Made by a program: the position numbers and the translations under genes
Notes under the pieces: generated by a model
What the model saw: the letters and a program-made list of their open reading frames with translations, nothing else
The model's database searches: none
Told to the model about the DNA's origin: nothing
In this document: positions 44,865 through 53,626 of the stretch, piece by piece
Position numbering within the stretch: position 1 is the stretch's first letter
Layout of the letters: each line of letters begins with the position of its first letter
DNA from: an uncultured Oscillospiraceae bacterium
GTDB taxonomy: Bacteria > Bacillota > Clostridia > Oscillospirales > Ruminococcaceae
NCBI GenBank assembly: GCA_910589145.1
Contig: CAJUSD010000013.1
Span: 18,559 to 82,558 of the forward strand
Reading direction: 5' to 3'
Length of the DNA stretch: 64,000 bases

Positions 44865-45773
44865 ATGACAAAGCTAAAATATACATTTAAAAGCGATATC
44901 CTGTTTAAAATGGTATTTGTGAAATACCCTAAACTTCTCAAAGAGTTAGTAGCGGTGATACTCGGTATATCGGTTGAAAGCATTACAGAATTTGTAATTG
45001 ACAATACTGAGATAACTCCTGAAAGTATTGAAAAGAAATTCTGCCGCTTGGATATCAACATGAGGGTAAATCATCAGCGGGTTGACATTGAAATGCAGGT
45101 TGCAAATGAAGGGAACTACCCGGAAAGGGTTATGTTTTATTGGGCAAGGCAGTATTCGGCGGCACTGTCGGCAGGCCAGGATTATTCCGAGCTGCCTTGT
45201 ACAATTATAATCAGTATTATTGATTTCAATTTGTTTCATTGTATGGAATACCATTCATTTTTTCAACTTCTTGAGACAACACGTTATGAACTGCTTTCAG
45301 ATAAAATGGGATTTCACTTTTTTGAACTGCCTAAACTGCCCGCCAATGTAAGTGAAGATGATCCATTGTTGTTATGGATGTCACTGTTTAATGCAGACAC
45401 AGAAGAAGAACTGGAAAAAATTAAGACAATGGGGGTGCCAATAATGAGTGAAGCAATCAACGCCTATCATTCCGTTACAAACTCGCCGGAATACCGAGAG
45501 CTGGAGCGGCTCCGTGAAAAAGCTGAACACGATGAGGCTCAGGCACTGCACCACGCCCGACAGGTTGCCTTGGCTGAAGGTATGGAAAAAGGAATGAGAG
45601 AAGGTATAGAAAAAGGATTAAGAGAAGGTATGGAAAAAGGGATAAGAGAAAATACGATAAAGATAGCTCAAAATCTAATAGAGATGGGTATGTCAAATGC
45701 TCAAATTATAAAGCTGACAGGCTTGAGCCAAGAAGAAGTAAAAAGGCTTCGGACTGCGTTTTATTCGTCGTGA
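44865..45773 (+). CDS. Rpn-family recombination-promoting nuclease/putative transposase, intact
   Basis: A 302-residue Rpn protein. The PD-(D/E)XK core shows RLDINMRVNHQRVDIEMQV, and the N-terminal region (TFKSDILFKMVFVKYPKLL) is typical. From residue 250 an EKGMREGIEKGLREGMEKGIRE repeat leads to the family C-terminal helix (NLIEMGMSNAQIIKLTGLSQEEVKRL). It promotes recombination and behaves like a selfish or defence-type nuclease. The inner ATG 44865 is preferred because GGGGGAAG lies before it. An extended -10 (TGGTATACT) is found about 40 bases upstream. Confidence 0.85.
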   Translation: MTKLKYTFKSDILFKMVFVKYPKLLKELVAVILGISVESITEFVIDNTEITPESIEKKFCRLDINMRVNHQRVDIEMQVANEGNYPERVMFYWARQYSAALSAGQDYSELPCTIIISIIDFNLFHCMEYHSFFQLLETTRYELLSDKMGFHFFELPKLPANVSEDDPLLLWMSLFNADTEEELEKIKTMGVPIMSEAINAYHSVTNSPEYRELERLREKAEHDEAQALHHARQVALAEGMEKGMREGIEKGLREGMEKGIRENTIKIAQNLIEMGMSNAQIIKLTGLSQEEVKRLRTAFYSS

Positions 45774-45848
45774 GCATTGACAGAGGCATTGGAATGAATT
45801 CAAAGTACCGTGGGATGGAACAGATCTGCGAAAAAGCCTAAATTTGAT

Positions 45849-45888
45849 AAAAACCGGTATTCTCTTTCACTAGAGAATACCGGTTTTT
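45849..45888. terminator. Bidirectional terminator between Rpn and DUF1846 genes
   Basis: Perfect 13-bp stem ACCGGTATTCTCT / AGAGAATACCGGT, flanked by A5 and T5. Confidence 0.9.
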
Positions 45889-45892
45889 CTGC

Positions 45893-47377
45893 TTAAAGTT
45901 CTGCTGTCGGCGCACTTTCCCGCACCGGCTCGGTGGTGACTTCAATTCCCAGCTTTTTCAAAAGCCGCTGATCCACTTCTGAAAGGATAACCGTTACATG
46001 GGCTTGGCATCCCCTCAAAGACGGAAGCTGTTCTAAGGCACGCCGGGCGTTATAGTCTGCATATGCCGAGCTGGAAAGAGCAATAAGGGTTTCATCAGTA
46101 TGTAGTCTAGGGTTTTTACTGCCCAAATATTTGATCTTTAAATCCTGTATGGGCAGGATAGCCTCTGGAGAGATCAGAGTGACTGGGTCGGGGATTTCCG
46201 CCAAAATTTTCATAGCATTTAATAGAAGTGTGGCACATGCTCCTAAAAGTTCTGTGGTCTTTCCGGTAACAATGCTCCCATCCGGCAGCTCCAAGGAAGC
46301 GGCAGGGCCATTTGTGAGCCTTGCCCGCTCCAAAGCGGCAGGAACTACCACCCTATCCCCCTGGGTTACATGGGCTTGACGCATAATAAGCTCTAAACGA
46401 TAAACTTCAGTCTGGTTCTCCTTTCCCTTTTCCCGATCACAGAGGGCGTGATAATAACGGCGAATGATCTCCTGCCGGGAAGCTTCACAACAAACATCAT
46501 CGTTGGAAATACAATGCCCTGCCATATTAACACCCATATCTGTTGGGGAACGGTAAGGGCTTTCACCATAAATACCTTCAAACATAGCTGAAAGCACCGG
46601 AAAAATCGCCACGTCACGGTTATAATTGACAGTTGAAATCCCATAGGCTTCCAGATGGAAAGGGTCTATCACATTAAGATCGTTTAGATCTGCGGTAGCA
46701 GCTTCATAGGCAATATTTACCGGATGTTTCAGAGGAAGATTCCAAATTGGAAAAGTTTCAAATTTAGCATACCCAGCCTTGGCTCCCCTTTTATTTTCAT
46801 GGTAGAGCTGGGAAAGACAAGTAGCCATTTTACCGCTGCCCGGCCCTGGCGCTGTCACCACCACAAGCGGACGTGAAGTTTCAATATAATCGTTTTTTCC
46901 AAAACCATCCTCACTGAGTATTAAGGATATATTGGAAGGATAACCTTGGATGACATAATGAAAATATACCCGAATCCCCATTTTCTCTAGCTGTTGGCGA
47001 TATAAATCCACCACTTTCTGACCGCTGTACTGGGTAATAACCACGCCGCCAACATACAGCCCTTTTTCCATAAATTGGTCACGCAGGCGCAGTACATCTT
47101 CCTGATAGGAAATCCCCAAATCATCCCGGACCTTATTGCGCTCAATATCTCCTGCACTGATTACAAGGATAATTTCCGCCTGGTCTTTGAGCTCCAGCAG
47201 CATTTTCAATTTGCTGTCCGGTTCAAAGCCTGGAAGTACTCTTGAGGCATGATAATCGTCAAAAAGCTTGCCGCCAAATTCCAGGTAAAGCTTATCGCCA
47301 AACTGGTCAATCCTCTTTTTAATATTTTCAGATTGCAGTTTTCGATATTTTTCACAGTCAAAGCCAATTTTTTTCAT
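45893..47377 (-). CDS. DUF1846 family protein
   Basis: A 494-residue DUF1846 protein, a large conserved family in Firmicutes of unknown function. Visible: AEIILVISAGDIERNKVRDDLGI-type N-terminal domain, TAPGPGSGKMATCLSQLYHE (P-loop-like, residues about 180-200), FPVLSAMFEGIYGESPYRSPTDMGVNMAG and a C-terminal ALSSSAYADYNARRALEQL. The P-loop-like segment suggests nucleotide binding but catalysis is unproven. Inner ATG (47377) chosen; a GTG 9 bases upstream is also in frame. Confidence 0.93.
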   Translation of the reverse strand: MKKIGFDCEKYRKLQSENIKKRIDQFGDKLYLEFGGKLFDDYHASRVLPGFEPDSKLKMLLELKDQAEIILVISAGDIERNKVRDDLGISYQEDVLRLRDQFMEKGLYVGGVVITQYSGQKVVDLYRQQLEKMGIRVYFHYVIQGYPSNISLILSEDGFGKNDYIETSRPLVVVTAPGPGSGKMATCLSQLYHENKRGAKAGYAKFETFPIWNLPLKHPVNIAYEAATADLNDLNVIDPFHLEAYGISTVNYNRDVAIFPVLSAMFEGIYGESPYRSPTDMGVNMAGHCISNDDVCCEASRQEIIRRYYHALCDREKGKENQTEVYRLELIMRQAHVTQGDRVVVPAALERARLTNGPAASLELPDGSIVTGKTTELLGACATLLLNAMKILAEIPDPVTLISPEAILPIQDLKIKYLGSKNPRLHTDETLIALSSSAYADYNARRALEQLPSLRGCQAHVTVILSEVDQRLLKKLGIEVTTEPVRESAPTAEL

Positions 47378-47550
47378 CTGTCCCACCCTTTTTCCTCGCT
47401 GACGTTGTTTTTTTACAAATACTCCCCTATTTTACCATGTTCTAATAATAGTGTCACCTGGTTTTTAAAAGATTTTTAAATCAACACAAACAAAACGGCG
47501 AAAATGGAGATGTTCCTTTCCGCCGCTTTCAAATGATTATTTTACTTTGC

Positions 47551-47886
47551 CTATTTTGCCTCTGAAAACTTAGATACAACTGTATCGTATTCTTTTTTAA
47601 GTTTTTCGGCCAATCCCATTAAATCTCCGAAACGTTTTTCCTTGACTGCAGATAATACTTCCCCGCTGAGCTGGGACAGATCCTTCAGCCCTAAGCCGGA
47701 AGCTGCGCTGTTAAGGGAGCGGGCAGTATCTTCAACCTTTTGATAGTCTTTGTTTTGAATTGCATCTTTCAGGCTGTCAATAATCTTTTCCCCACCGACC
47801 TTCTGGACCAGTTCCGTTAATGCGGAAGGATCCTTTACCAAATCCCCCAGTTTATCCAAAACGCCGCCTAAATTTCCTAAATCCAT
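47551..47886 (-). CDS. Small helical protein, unknown
   Basis: A 111-residue, all-helical, charged protein (LGGVLDKLGDLVKDPSALTELVQKV, VLSAVKEKRFGDLMGLAEKLKKEYD). No transmembrane segment. It could be a small four-helix or Hpt-like protein; no family recognised. A weak hairpin follows it at about 47495-47525. Confidence 0.55.
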   Translation of the reverse strand: MDLGNLGGVLDKLGDLVKDPSALTELVQKVGGEKIIDSLKDAIQNKDYQKVEDTARSLNSAASGLGLKDLSQLSGEVLSAVKEKRFGDLMGLAEKLKKEYDTVVSKFSEAK

Positions 47887-48007
47887 TATATGAATCCTGC
47901 CTTTCCAAAATTATTCTTTATACAGTTTAGCGTTCCCTGTCGAAAATGTCAAGAATTGTTTTCTACTTTTTCCGAACTCAATCTGCCACTCATAATACTT
48001 TCTAAAA

Positions 48008-48532
48008 TTATTTCAATTTTTTCGACAGATATAGCGTCAAGTCGTCGTCATTCCGGCAATCGGAATAGGGCCTGCACACCTTATCCCCAAACCATGCGCC
48101 GGACCCATCTGGAATATATCCACGTTTGACATACATCCTTTGGGCAGAACCGTATCCACTGTGCAGCCCAACACCCAGATAGACCATATCCGCATATTTT
48201 CCCGCAATTTTCTCAGCAGTGTCCATCAATCTGCCGCCAATCCCCTTCCGGCGGTATTTTTCCAATACGCCGAAATCTACGATCTCCGGCAATCCCTGGT
48301 TGGCAAATGCGCCCCAGGAAGAATCCGGGTATATGTTGATATACCCGGCCACATTCCCCTGATACTCCGCAGTCAGTGAGACGGACTTCCCTTCTGCCTG
48401 ATGCCGGAGCCGCAGCTCATATTTGCTGATATCAGAGTTCCAGCCTTGGGCAATTTCTTCCTCTGTGATCGTTTTCGCATCCTCTGGCTGCATATCCCTT
48501 ATTAATATTTCATCATCCTGATAATAAATCAT
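48008..48532 (-). CDS. GNAT-family N-acetyltransferase
   Basis: A 174-residue GNAT: the acetyl-CoA-binding YRRKGIGGRLMDTAEKIAG, then LGVGLHSGYGSAQRMYVKRGYIPDG at the C-terminal end. Start ATG 48532 follows AAAGGAC; a longer frame is open but lacks a site. Followed closely by another GNAT. Substrate unknown. Confidence 0.85.
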   Translation of the reverse strand: MIYYQDDEILIRDMQPEDAKTITEEEIAQGWNSDISKYELRLRHQAEGKSVSLTAEYQGNVAGYINIYPDSSWGAFANQGLPEIVDFGVLEKYRRKGIGGRLMDTAEKIAGKYADMVYLGVGLHSGYGSAQRMYVKRGYIPDGSGAWFGDKVCRPYSDCRNDDDLTLYLSKKLK

Positions 48533-48546
48533 ATTTTTTGTCCTTT

Positions 48547-48975
48547 CTATCCCTGCCAAATCATAAGGATTTCATTTTCCCCTGTTTTTTCATCTTTTTT
48601 TGAGGATTGGGACAGAAATCCTTCCCTTAAATAAAATCGGACTGCCCGCTCATTTTTCTGGTAGACTTTCAGTGTCAGATGTCCTTTCAACGGCTTAACA
48701 TAATCCAAAAGCTTCTTTCCAATTCCACGGGAACGCGCTCCACTCTCTACAAAAATGCCCTCAATATATTCGCTGGACATCCCAATAAAACCATTTACTG
48801 CCCCCGAATCATCCTCTTGGAATACATACAGTTCAGCAGCAGGCAGTGCAGCCTCTACCTGTTCAAAATGTTCTTCCCAATATCCCCTTGGAATAAATTC
48901 GTGGGCCTGTATATTGGAACCAAGCCAAATCTGCATGACTCTTGGCAGATCATCCATTTCAAATTTTCTTATCAT
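48547..48975 (-). CDS. GNAT-family N-acetyltransferase (YjaB-like)
   Basis: A 142-residue GNAT with FVESGARSRGIGKKLLDYVK as the acetyl-CoA loop and LKVYQKNERAVRFYLREGF at the end, a pattern common in YjaB-type proteins. Its start follows AGGGAG. It lies between feoB and the first GNAT, on the same strand, so may be read with the feo operon. Confidence 0.83.
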   Translation of the reverse strand: MIRKFEMDDLPRVMQIWLGSNIQAHEFIPRGYWEEHFEQVEAALPAAELYVFQEDDSGAVNGFIGMSSEYIEGIFVESGARSRGIGKKLLDYVKPLKGHLTLKVYQKNERAVRFYLREGFLSQSSKKDEKTGENEILMIWQG

Positions 48976-48987
48976 AGCAGAGCTCCC

Positions 48988-50991
48988 TTATAAAAACAGT
49001 CTTGCTGCTTGGTATACAATCGCGCCTGCAGCCCAGGCAATCCCTGTCTGGAACACAGCGACAAAGACAGCGTATTTTGCACCGCCCATCTCTCGCTTGA
49101 CAGCAGCCACTGCCGCGACACAGGGTGTATACAATAGAGTAAAGGTCAAAAACGCAACCGCTGCAGCAGGAGGGAACATCCCTGCCAGGGCGTTGGGCAG
49201 CTCCGCTGTAGAAGTCCCTGTCAAAACTGCCAACGTACTGACAACAGCTTCTTTTGCGGAAAAACCGGTGATTAAAGCCGTAGAAGCCCGCCAATCCGCA
49301 AAGCCCAAAGGTGCAAAGACGGGGGAAATCCACTGTCCAAAGGCTGCGAGCATACTATCAGCACTATTTTCCACCACGTTAAACCGCATATCAAAGGTCT
49401 GGAAAAACCAGATGGCAATGGTGGCAACAAAAATAATGGTAAAAGCGCGGGTCAGAAAATCCTTGGCCTTATCCCACAGCAAAAGGGCAACGCTTTTTGG
49501 GCTGGGCAGGCGGTAATTGGGCAGTTCCATAACAAATGGGACTGGTTTTCCCCGAAAAGTTGTTTTTTTCAGCAAAAGCCCGCACAAGACTCCCACAAGC
49601 ATCCCTCCTACATAAAGGCATATCATTACTAGCGCCCGATATTTTGGAAAAAAAGCCATTGTAAAGACTCCATAAATTGGCAGCTTTGCGCTGCAGCTCA
49701 TAAAGGGGGTCAGAAGGATGGTCATTTTCCTGTCCCGTTCGCTGGAAAGGGTTCGGGATGCCATAATTGCAGGAACTGAACAGCCGAAACCAATCAGCAT
49801 AGGCACAAAGCTTCTTCCAGAAAGTCCAATTTTTCTCAACAGCTTATCCATAACAAAAGCAACCCTCGCCATATATCCGCTGTCTTCCAGCAGCGAGAGG
49901 AAGAAAAAGAGGACGACAATGGTTGGAATAAAGGAAAGCACGCTCCCCACTCCCGCAAAAACCCCTTCAATAATCAGGGAATGAACCACTGGATTAATTC
50001 CATAGGCAATCAGGCTCCGGCTTACAATATCAGTCAATCCATCAATCCCCATAGAGAGCAGGTCACTTAAAAATCCGCCGACCACCCCAAACGTCAGCCA
50101 GAAAATCAACATCATAAGCAACAGAAAAACAGGAATCGCCAGATACTTTCCAGTCAGCACTTTATCAATTTTCACACTGCGGGCATGTTCCCTGCTTTCG
50201 CGGCAGGCAACCACACAGTCTGCACAAAGCTTTTCGATAAATACATACCGCATATCTGCCATGGCTGCTTTTCTGTCAAGGGCAGCTTCCCGTTCCATCT
50301 CTACAACGGTATGTTCCAACATATCTTTTTCATTGTCAGAAAGTCCTAGGGATTCCAGCATGGGCTCGTCCCCTTCTACCAGGCGGGTTGCCACAAACCG
50401 GGAGGGAATCCCTAATCGTTCAGCATGGTCTTCCACCAGATGGGCCACTGAATGGATTGCCCTATGTACTGCACCGGAGCAGAAGTCCATCCGTTTAGGA
50501 GTGCGGCGTTCTCTCGCGACATGCAGGGCAGTTGAAATTAATTCTGAAACCCCTTCATTTTTGCTGGCAGAAATGGGCACCACAGGAACTCCAAGTTCTT
50601 CCGACAGGGCTTTCAGCTTAATTGTTCCGCCGTTTGCGCGCACTTCATCCATCATATTTAAGGCAATAACCATGGGAATGTTCAGCTCAATTAACTGCAT
50701 ACTCAGGTAAAGATTGCGCTGGATATTGGTAGCGTCAATTATGTTGATAATTCCATCTGGATGATGCTTTAAAAGAAAATCCCGTGTTACAATCTCCTCG
50801 CTGGTATAGGGAGAAAGGGAGTAAATTCCCGGCAGATCTACTACTGAATCCTGATCGCTGGAGCGAATTACGCCTTCTTTCCGTTCCACAGTTACGCCGG
50901 GAAAGTTTCCAACGTGCTGGTTGGAGCCAGTGAGCTGGTTAAATAAGGTCGTCTTTCCACAATTTTGATTGCCTGCTAACGCGAAAATCAT
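48988..50991 (-). CDS. feoB: Ferrous iron transport protein B
   Basis: A 667-residue FeoB. The cytoplasmic GTPase domain (GNQNCGKTTLFNQLTG, residues 7-22; DLPGIYSLSPYT) precedes a membrane part with about 8-10 helices and two GxGCxxP-type gates (SCSAKLPIYGVF, GFGCSVPAIMAS). It imports ferrous iron under anaerobic conditions. Seven bases separate it from feoA. Confidence 0.98.
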   Translation of the reverse strand: MIFALAGNQNCGKTTLFNQLTGSNQHVGNFPGVTVERKEGVIRSSDQDSVVDLPGIYSLSPYTSEEIVTRDFLLKHHPDGIINIIDATNIQRNLYLSMQLIELNIPMVIALNMMDEVRANGGTIKLKALSEELGVPVVPISASKNEGVSELISTALHVARERRTPKRMDFCSGAVHRAIHSVAHLVEDHAERLGIPSRFVATRLVEGDEPMLESLGLSDNEKDMLEHTVVEMEREAALDRKAAMADMRYVFIEKLCADCVVACRESREHARSVKIDKVLTGKYLAIPVFLLLMMLIFWLTFGVVGGFLSDLLSMGIDGLTDIVSRSLIAYGINPVVHSLIIEGVFAGVGSVLSFIPTIVVLFFFLSLLEDSGYMARVAFVMDKLLRKIGLSGRSFVPMLIGFGCSVPAIMASRTLSSERDRKMTILLTPFMSCSAKLPIYGVFTMAFFPKYRALVMICLYVGGMLVGVLCGLLLKKTTFRGKPVPFVMELPNYRLPSPKSVALLLWDKAKDFLTRAFTIIFVATIAIWFFQTFDMRFNVVENSADSMLAAFGQWISPVFAPLGFADWRASTALITGFSAKEAVVSTLAVLTGTSTAELPNALAGMFPPAAAVAFLTFTLLYTPCVAAVAAVKREMGGAKYAVFVAVFQTGIAWAAGAIVYQAARLFL

Positions 50992-50998
50992 ACTTGTT

Positions 50999-51244
50999 TC
51001 ATTCCTTTCCCGCAGCGGCTTCTTCCGCTTCTACAACAATTTCCCTCGCATCGTCTAGGCGCAAGGTTAATTCATATCCCCGCAGGGTCAGCTCAATAGG
51101 GTCTCCCATTGGTGCAACTTTCTGGATTACAACCCTTGTTCTGGGAGTCAGCCCCATATCCAGCAGTCGTCCCCGCAAAGCACCTTCTCCTCTTACAAAT
51201 GTTATTTTTGCCGGTTTTCCAATCGGTAATTGGTCTAATGTCAT
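50999..51244 (-). CDS. feoA: Ferrous iron transport protein A
   Basis: An 81-residue SH3-like FeoA (KPAKITFVRGEGALRGRLLDMGLTPRT-type and ELTLRGYELTLRLDDAREIVV) that assists FeoB from the cytoplasm. Good ribosome site before the ATG. Transcribed with feoB from a promoter just downstream of a palindromic operator-like site. Confidence 0.96.
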   Translation of the reverse strand: MTLDQLPIGKPAKITFVRGEGALRGRLLDMGLTPRTRVVIQKVAPMGDPIELTLRGYELTLRLDDAREIVVEAEEAAAGKE

Positions 51245-51297
51245 ACCCTTCCACCCTTCTCCTGTGTATTAATACATTTAAACTGCTTCTATAAATT

Positions 51298-51313
51298 GTT
51301 AGCCAAAGCTAAC
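51298..51313. promoter_or_regulatory. Metalloregulator-type operator before feoAB
   Basis: Perfect inverted repeat GTTAGC-CAAA-GCTAAC. It lies between the feoA promoter -10 and the start codon, where a bound repressor would block transcription. The TTAGn6CTAA shape resembles DtxR/IdeR-family boxes; a Fur-type box is less likely. Confidence 0.6.
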
Positions 51314-51323
51314 ATCCGATGCT

Positions 51324-51352
51324 ATTGTATCCTATTTATATGGTACTGTCAA
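51324..51352 (-). promoter_or_regulatory. Sigma-A promoter (TTGACA-N17-TACAAT) for feoAB
   Basis: Consensus -35 and ideal spacing on the minus strand. Confidence 0.8.
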
Positions 51353-51364
51353 CTATTTTTTCAC

Positions 51365-51715
51365 ACTATGCAGGAAATTCAATTTTGGAGGTTTTGAGGT
51401 TGATGTTGAAAAACACCCCGGTAGGGTGTTTTTCAGGGAAGGCAGAGAAAAAGAAAAATGCTCTTGCCAAAGGGGAGTTTCGCGCCTTGCGGGTTCAGTT
51501 CAGCAAAGCTACATTCAGCAAAGCTGAACTGGCGGCTGGTGGCTCTGAGCAGCTCCGCTGCTCAGCCCTGCCCCCCCCCTCTGCCACTTTCGAGAAAGCG
51601 GCCAAAGCTTTTGGTACGGGTTTGGTTTGTAACAGTCTTTGCTTTGTGCTTGCGCCGAAGGTTTTCCTGATTCTTTTTCGTGATGATTCTGAATTTTGAT
51701 TTCTGTGTACACTAT
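51365..51715 (+). repeat. Large structured intergenic repeat, copy B (upstream of sugar isomerase operon)
   Basis: Homologous to 28255-28650 in the same orientation relative to the downstream gene. It contains AAAACACCCCGGTAGGGTG as a terminator-like hairpin, CAGTTCAGC...GCTGAACTG and GAGCAGCTCCGCTGCTC as further hairpins, a run of nine C (51571-51579), and ends near GATTCTGAATTTTGATTTC. No stable frame is shared with copy A. Between this and the promoter at 51794 nothing gene-like is seen; with the feo operator and promoter it accounts for 51245-51894. Confidence 0.85.
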
Positions 51716-51793
51716 GGGCATCTGCTGCAAAAAGCAAATTTAGATTTTTATAAGTTATGCAAAAATAATAAAAGATTCCCCGCAATTTTTATA

Positions 51794-51822
51794 TTGATTC
51801 TCAACGAGAAAGGCGATATACT
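51794..51822 (+). promoter_or_regulatory. Sigma-A promoter (TTGATT-N17-TATACT) with palindrome in the spacer
   Basis: The spacer contains TTCTC-AAC-GAGAA (51798-51810), a perfect inverted repeat where a repressor would directly block the polymerase. Drives the isomerase/Gfo-Idh operon. Confidence 0.7.
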
Positions 51823-51894
51823 AAAAGAGTACATGAGTTTCCAATGTAAGGAAACAAAAAAATAAATGAGCATTTATAAAGGAGGCAGATTGAC

Positions 51895-52677
51895 ATGAAA
51901 TTAGGTGCGCAGCTGTACACTGTTCGGGCATTTACCAAAACGCCGGAGGATATTGAAAAAACGCTCCGCAAAATAAAATCTATGGGTTTTGATGTAATCC
52001 AGATTTCCGGGTTTGGTCCAATGGATCCCCGCAAGCTTGGCGATCTTGTTCATGAGCTTGGATTAGATGTATGTATCACCCACAGCAGCTATGACCGTAT
52101 CACTGGCGATTTAGACAATCTGATGGAAGAACACCGGATGATGGGATGTGATTCTATTGGAATCGGTTCCATGCCGCAGAAATTCCGCGGGTCTGCAGAG
52201 GGAACAGAAGCATTTATCAAAGAGATGAGCCCAATTGCCAAAAAGCTGGCAGATGCGGGAATGTCGTTGGGATACCACAACCACAATTTTGAATTTATGC
52301 GGTTTGACGGCCGTCGGCTTATGGATCGTCTGATTGAAGATACTCCAAAAGAATTTGGATTTATTCTGGATACATATTGGCTGCAGGCAGGAGGCGTAAG
52401 CCCTTCTGATTATATCCGCCGGGTTGCAGGACGTATGAAAGTCTGCCATTTTAAGGATATGCAGATTGTTCCTAATGAAGAAGGCAAAGCTTCCCAGCTC
52501 TTTACAGAGGTTGGCGAAGGCAATCTGAATCTGGCTTGCTGTATGAAAGCCTGCATTGAGAGTGGAGTTCAATATATTGTTATTGAACAGGATATTTGTC
52601 CTGGAGACCCCTTTGACAGTTTGGCTGTCAGCTATAAAAATCTTAAAAAGCTGGCTGCCGACGCAGGAGCCCTTTAA
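51895..52677 (+). CDS. Sugar phosphate isomerase/epimerase (xylose-isomerase-like TIM barrel)
   Basis: A 260-residue AP-endonuclease-2-type TIM barrel. Active-site metal ligands are suggested by LGYHNHNFEF and GEGNLN / VIEQDICPGDPF. Members isomerise or epimerise keto-sugars or inosose. Ribosome site AAAGGAGG. First gene of a three-gene operon that ends with a Gfo/Idh oxidoreductase, a layout seen in inositol and rare-sugar catabolism. Confidence 0.88.
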   Translation: MKLGAQLYTVRAFTKTPEDIEKTLRKIKSMGFDVIQISGFGPMDPRKLGDLVHELGLDVCITHSSYDRITGDLDNLMEEHRMMGCDSIGIGSMPQKFRGSAEGTEAFIKEMSPIAKKLADAGMSLGYHNHNFEFMRFDGRRLMDRLIEDTPKEFGFILDTYWLQAGGVSPSDYIRRVAGRMKVCHFKDMQIVPNEEGKASQLFTEVGEGNLNLACCMKACIESGVQYIVIEQDICPGDPFDSLAVSYKNLKKLAADAGAL

Positions 52678-52711
52678 AATAACAGGAAAAGAGAAAGGCG
52701 GAGGATAAATC

Positions 52712-53581
52712 GTGAGCAAAGTAATCCTTTCCGGTTTTGCCGATGAAATTGACAGAAACCTGACCGTTCAAATGAACGTCCTGGAAAAGCTGAATATCCA
52801 CCATATCGAGATGCGCAGCGTCAATGGTAAAAACCTCTGTGACTGCACCCTTGACGAAGCCAAGGACATTAAAGCCCAGTTAAAGGGGCGGGGATTTTCT
52901 CTGTCAGCCATAGGCTCCCCAATTGGTAAAATTAAAATCGGAGATCCTTTTGAGCCGCATTTGGAGCAGTTCCGCCATGTGTTGGATTTGGCGGAATTGT
53001 TTGAAACACAGTATATCCGGCTGTTCAGTTTTTATCTGCCTAAAGATGAAGATCCCGCAAAATACCGGGAACCGGTAATGGAGCGGATGCAGGGATTTGT
53101 CAACGCATCCCAAGGCCGGGGCATCACCCTGCTCCATGAAAACGAAAAGGGCATATATGGCGATGTGGCGGATCGCTGTCTGGATATTATGAAAACCATT
53201 AACTCCCCTATTTTGAAGGTAACATTTGATCCTGCCAATTTCGTACAATGTGATGAAACAGTTTATCCCCATGCCTATGAATCTCTTGCTCCATACTTTA
53301 CTTATATGCACGTTAAGGACGCTGTGTATTCGGATCATCATGTTGTACCGGCAGGAGAAGGCGATGGAAAGGTTTTGGATGTGCTGAAAGCTCTATCCAG
53401 CAGAAACTATACTGGTTTCCTGTCTTTGGAGCCACACCTGTGTCATTTTGTAGGCTTTACCGCACTGGAAAGTGAACCTGATATAATTAAAAAAGCCGCT
53501 GAATCAGATGGAGCACGTTTGTTTGAAGTGGCTGCTAATGCTCTGCGCGGATTGATGGAAAAAGCTGGGCTGACCGAATAA
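52712..53581 (+). CDS. Sugar phosphate isomerase/epimerase, second copy type
   Basis: A 289-residue TIM barrel of the same superfamily but not closely similar to the previous one. It has HLENEKGIYGDVADR-type loop (LLHENEKGIYGD), KVTFDPANFVQCDE, MHVKDAVYSDHHVVPAGEGDG and SLEPHLCHFVG, giving a plausible metal site of Glu, Asp, His, Glu. Starts behind GGCGGAG. 34 bases after the first isomerase; co-transcribed. Confidence 0.88.
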   Translation: MSKVILSGFADEIDRNLTVQMNVLEKLNIHHIEMRSVNGKNLCDCTLDEAKDIKAQLKGRGFSLSAIGSPIGKIKIGDPFEPHLEQFRHVLDLAELFETQYIRLFSFYLPKDEDPAKYREPVMERMQGFVNASQGRGITLLHENEKGIYGDVADRCLDIMKTINSPILKVTFDPANFVQCDETVYPHAYESLAPYFTYMHVKDAVYSDHHVVPAGEGDGKVLDVLKALSSRNYTGFLSLEPHLCHFVGFTALESEPDIIKKAAESDGARLFEVAANALRGLMEKAGLTE

Positions 53582-53626
53582 ATACAGCCAAAATTTTATA
53601 TCTTAATCTACAGGAGGAAAATAGAA

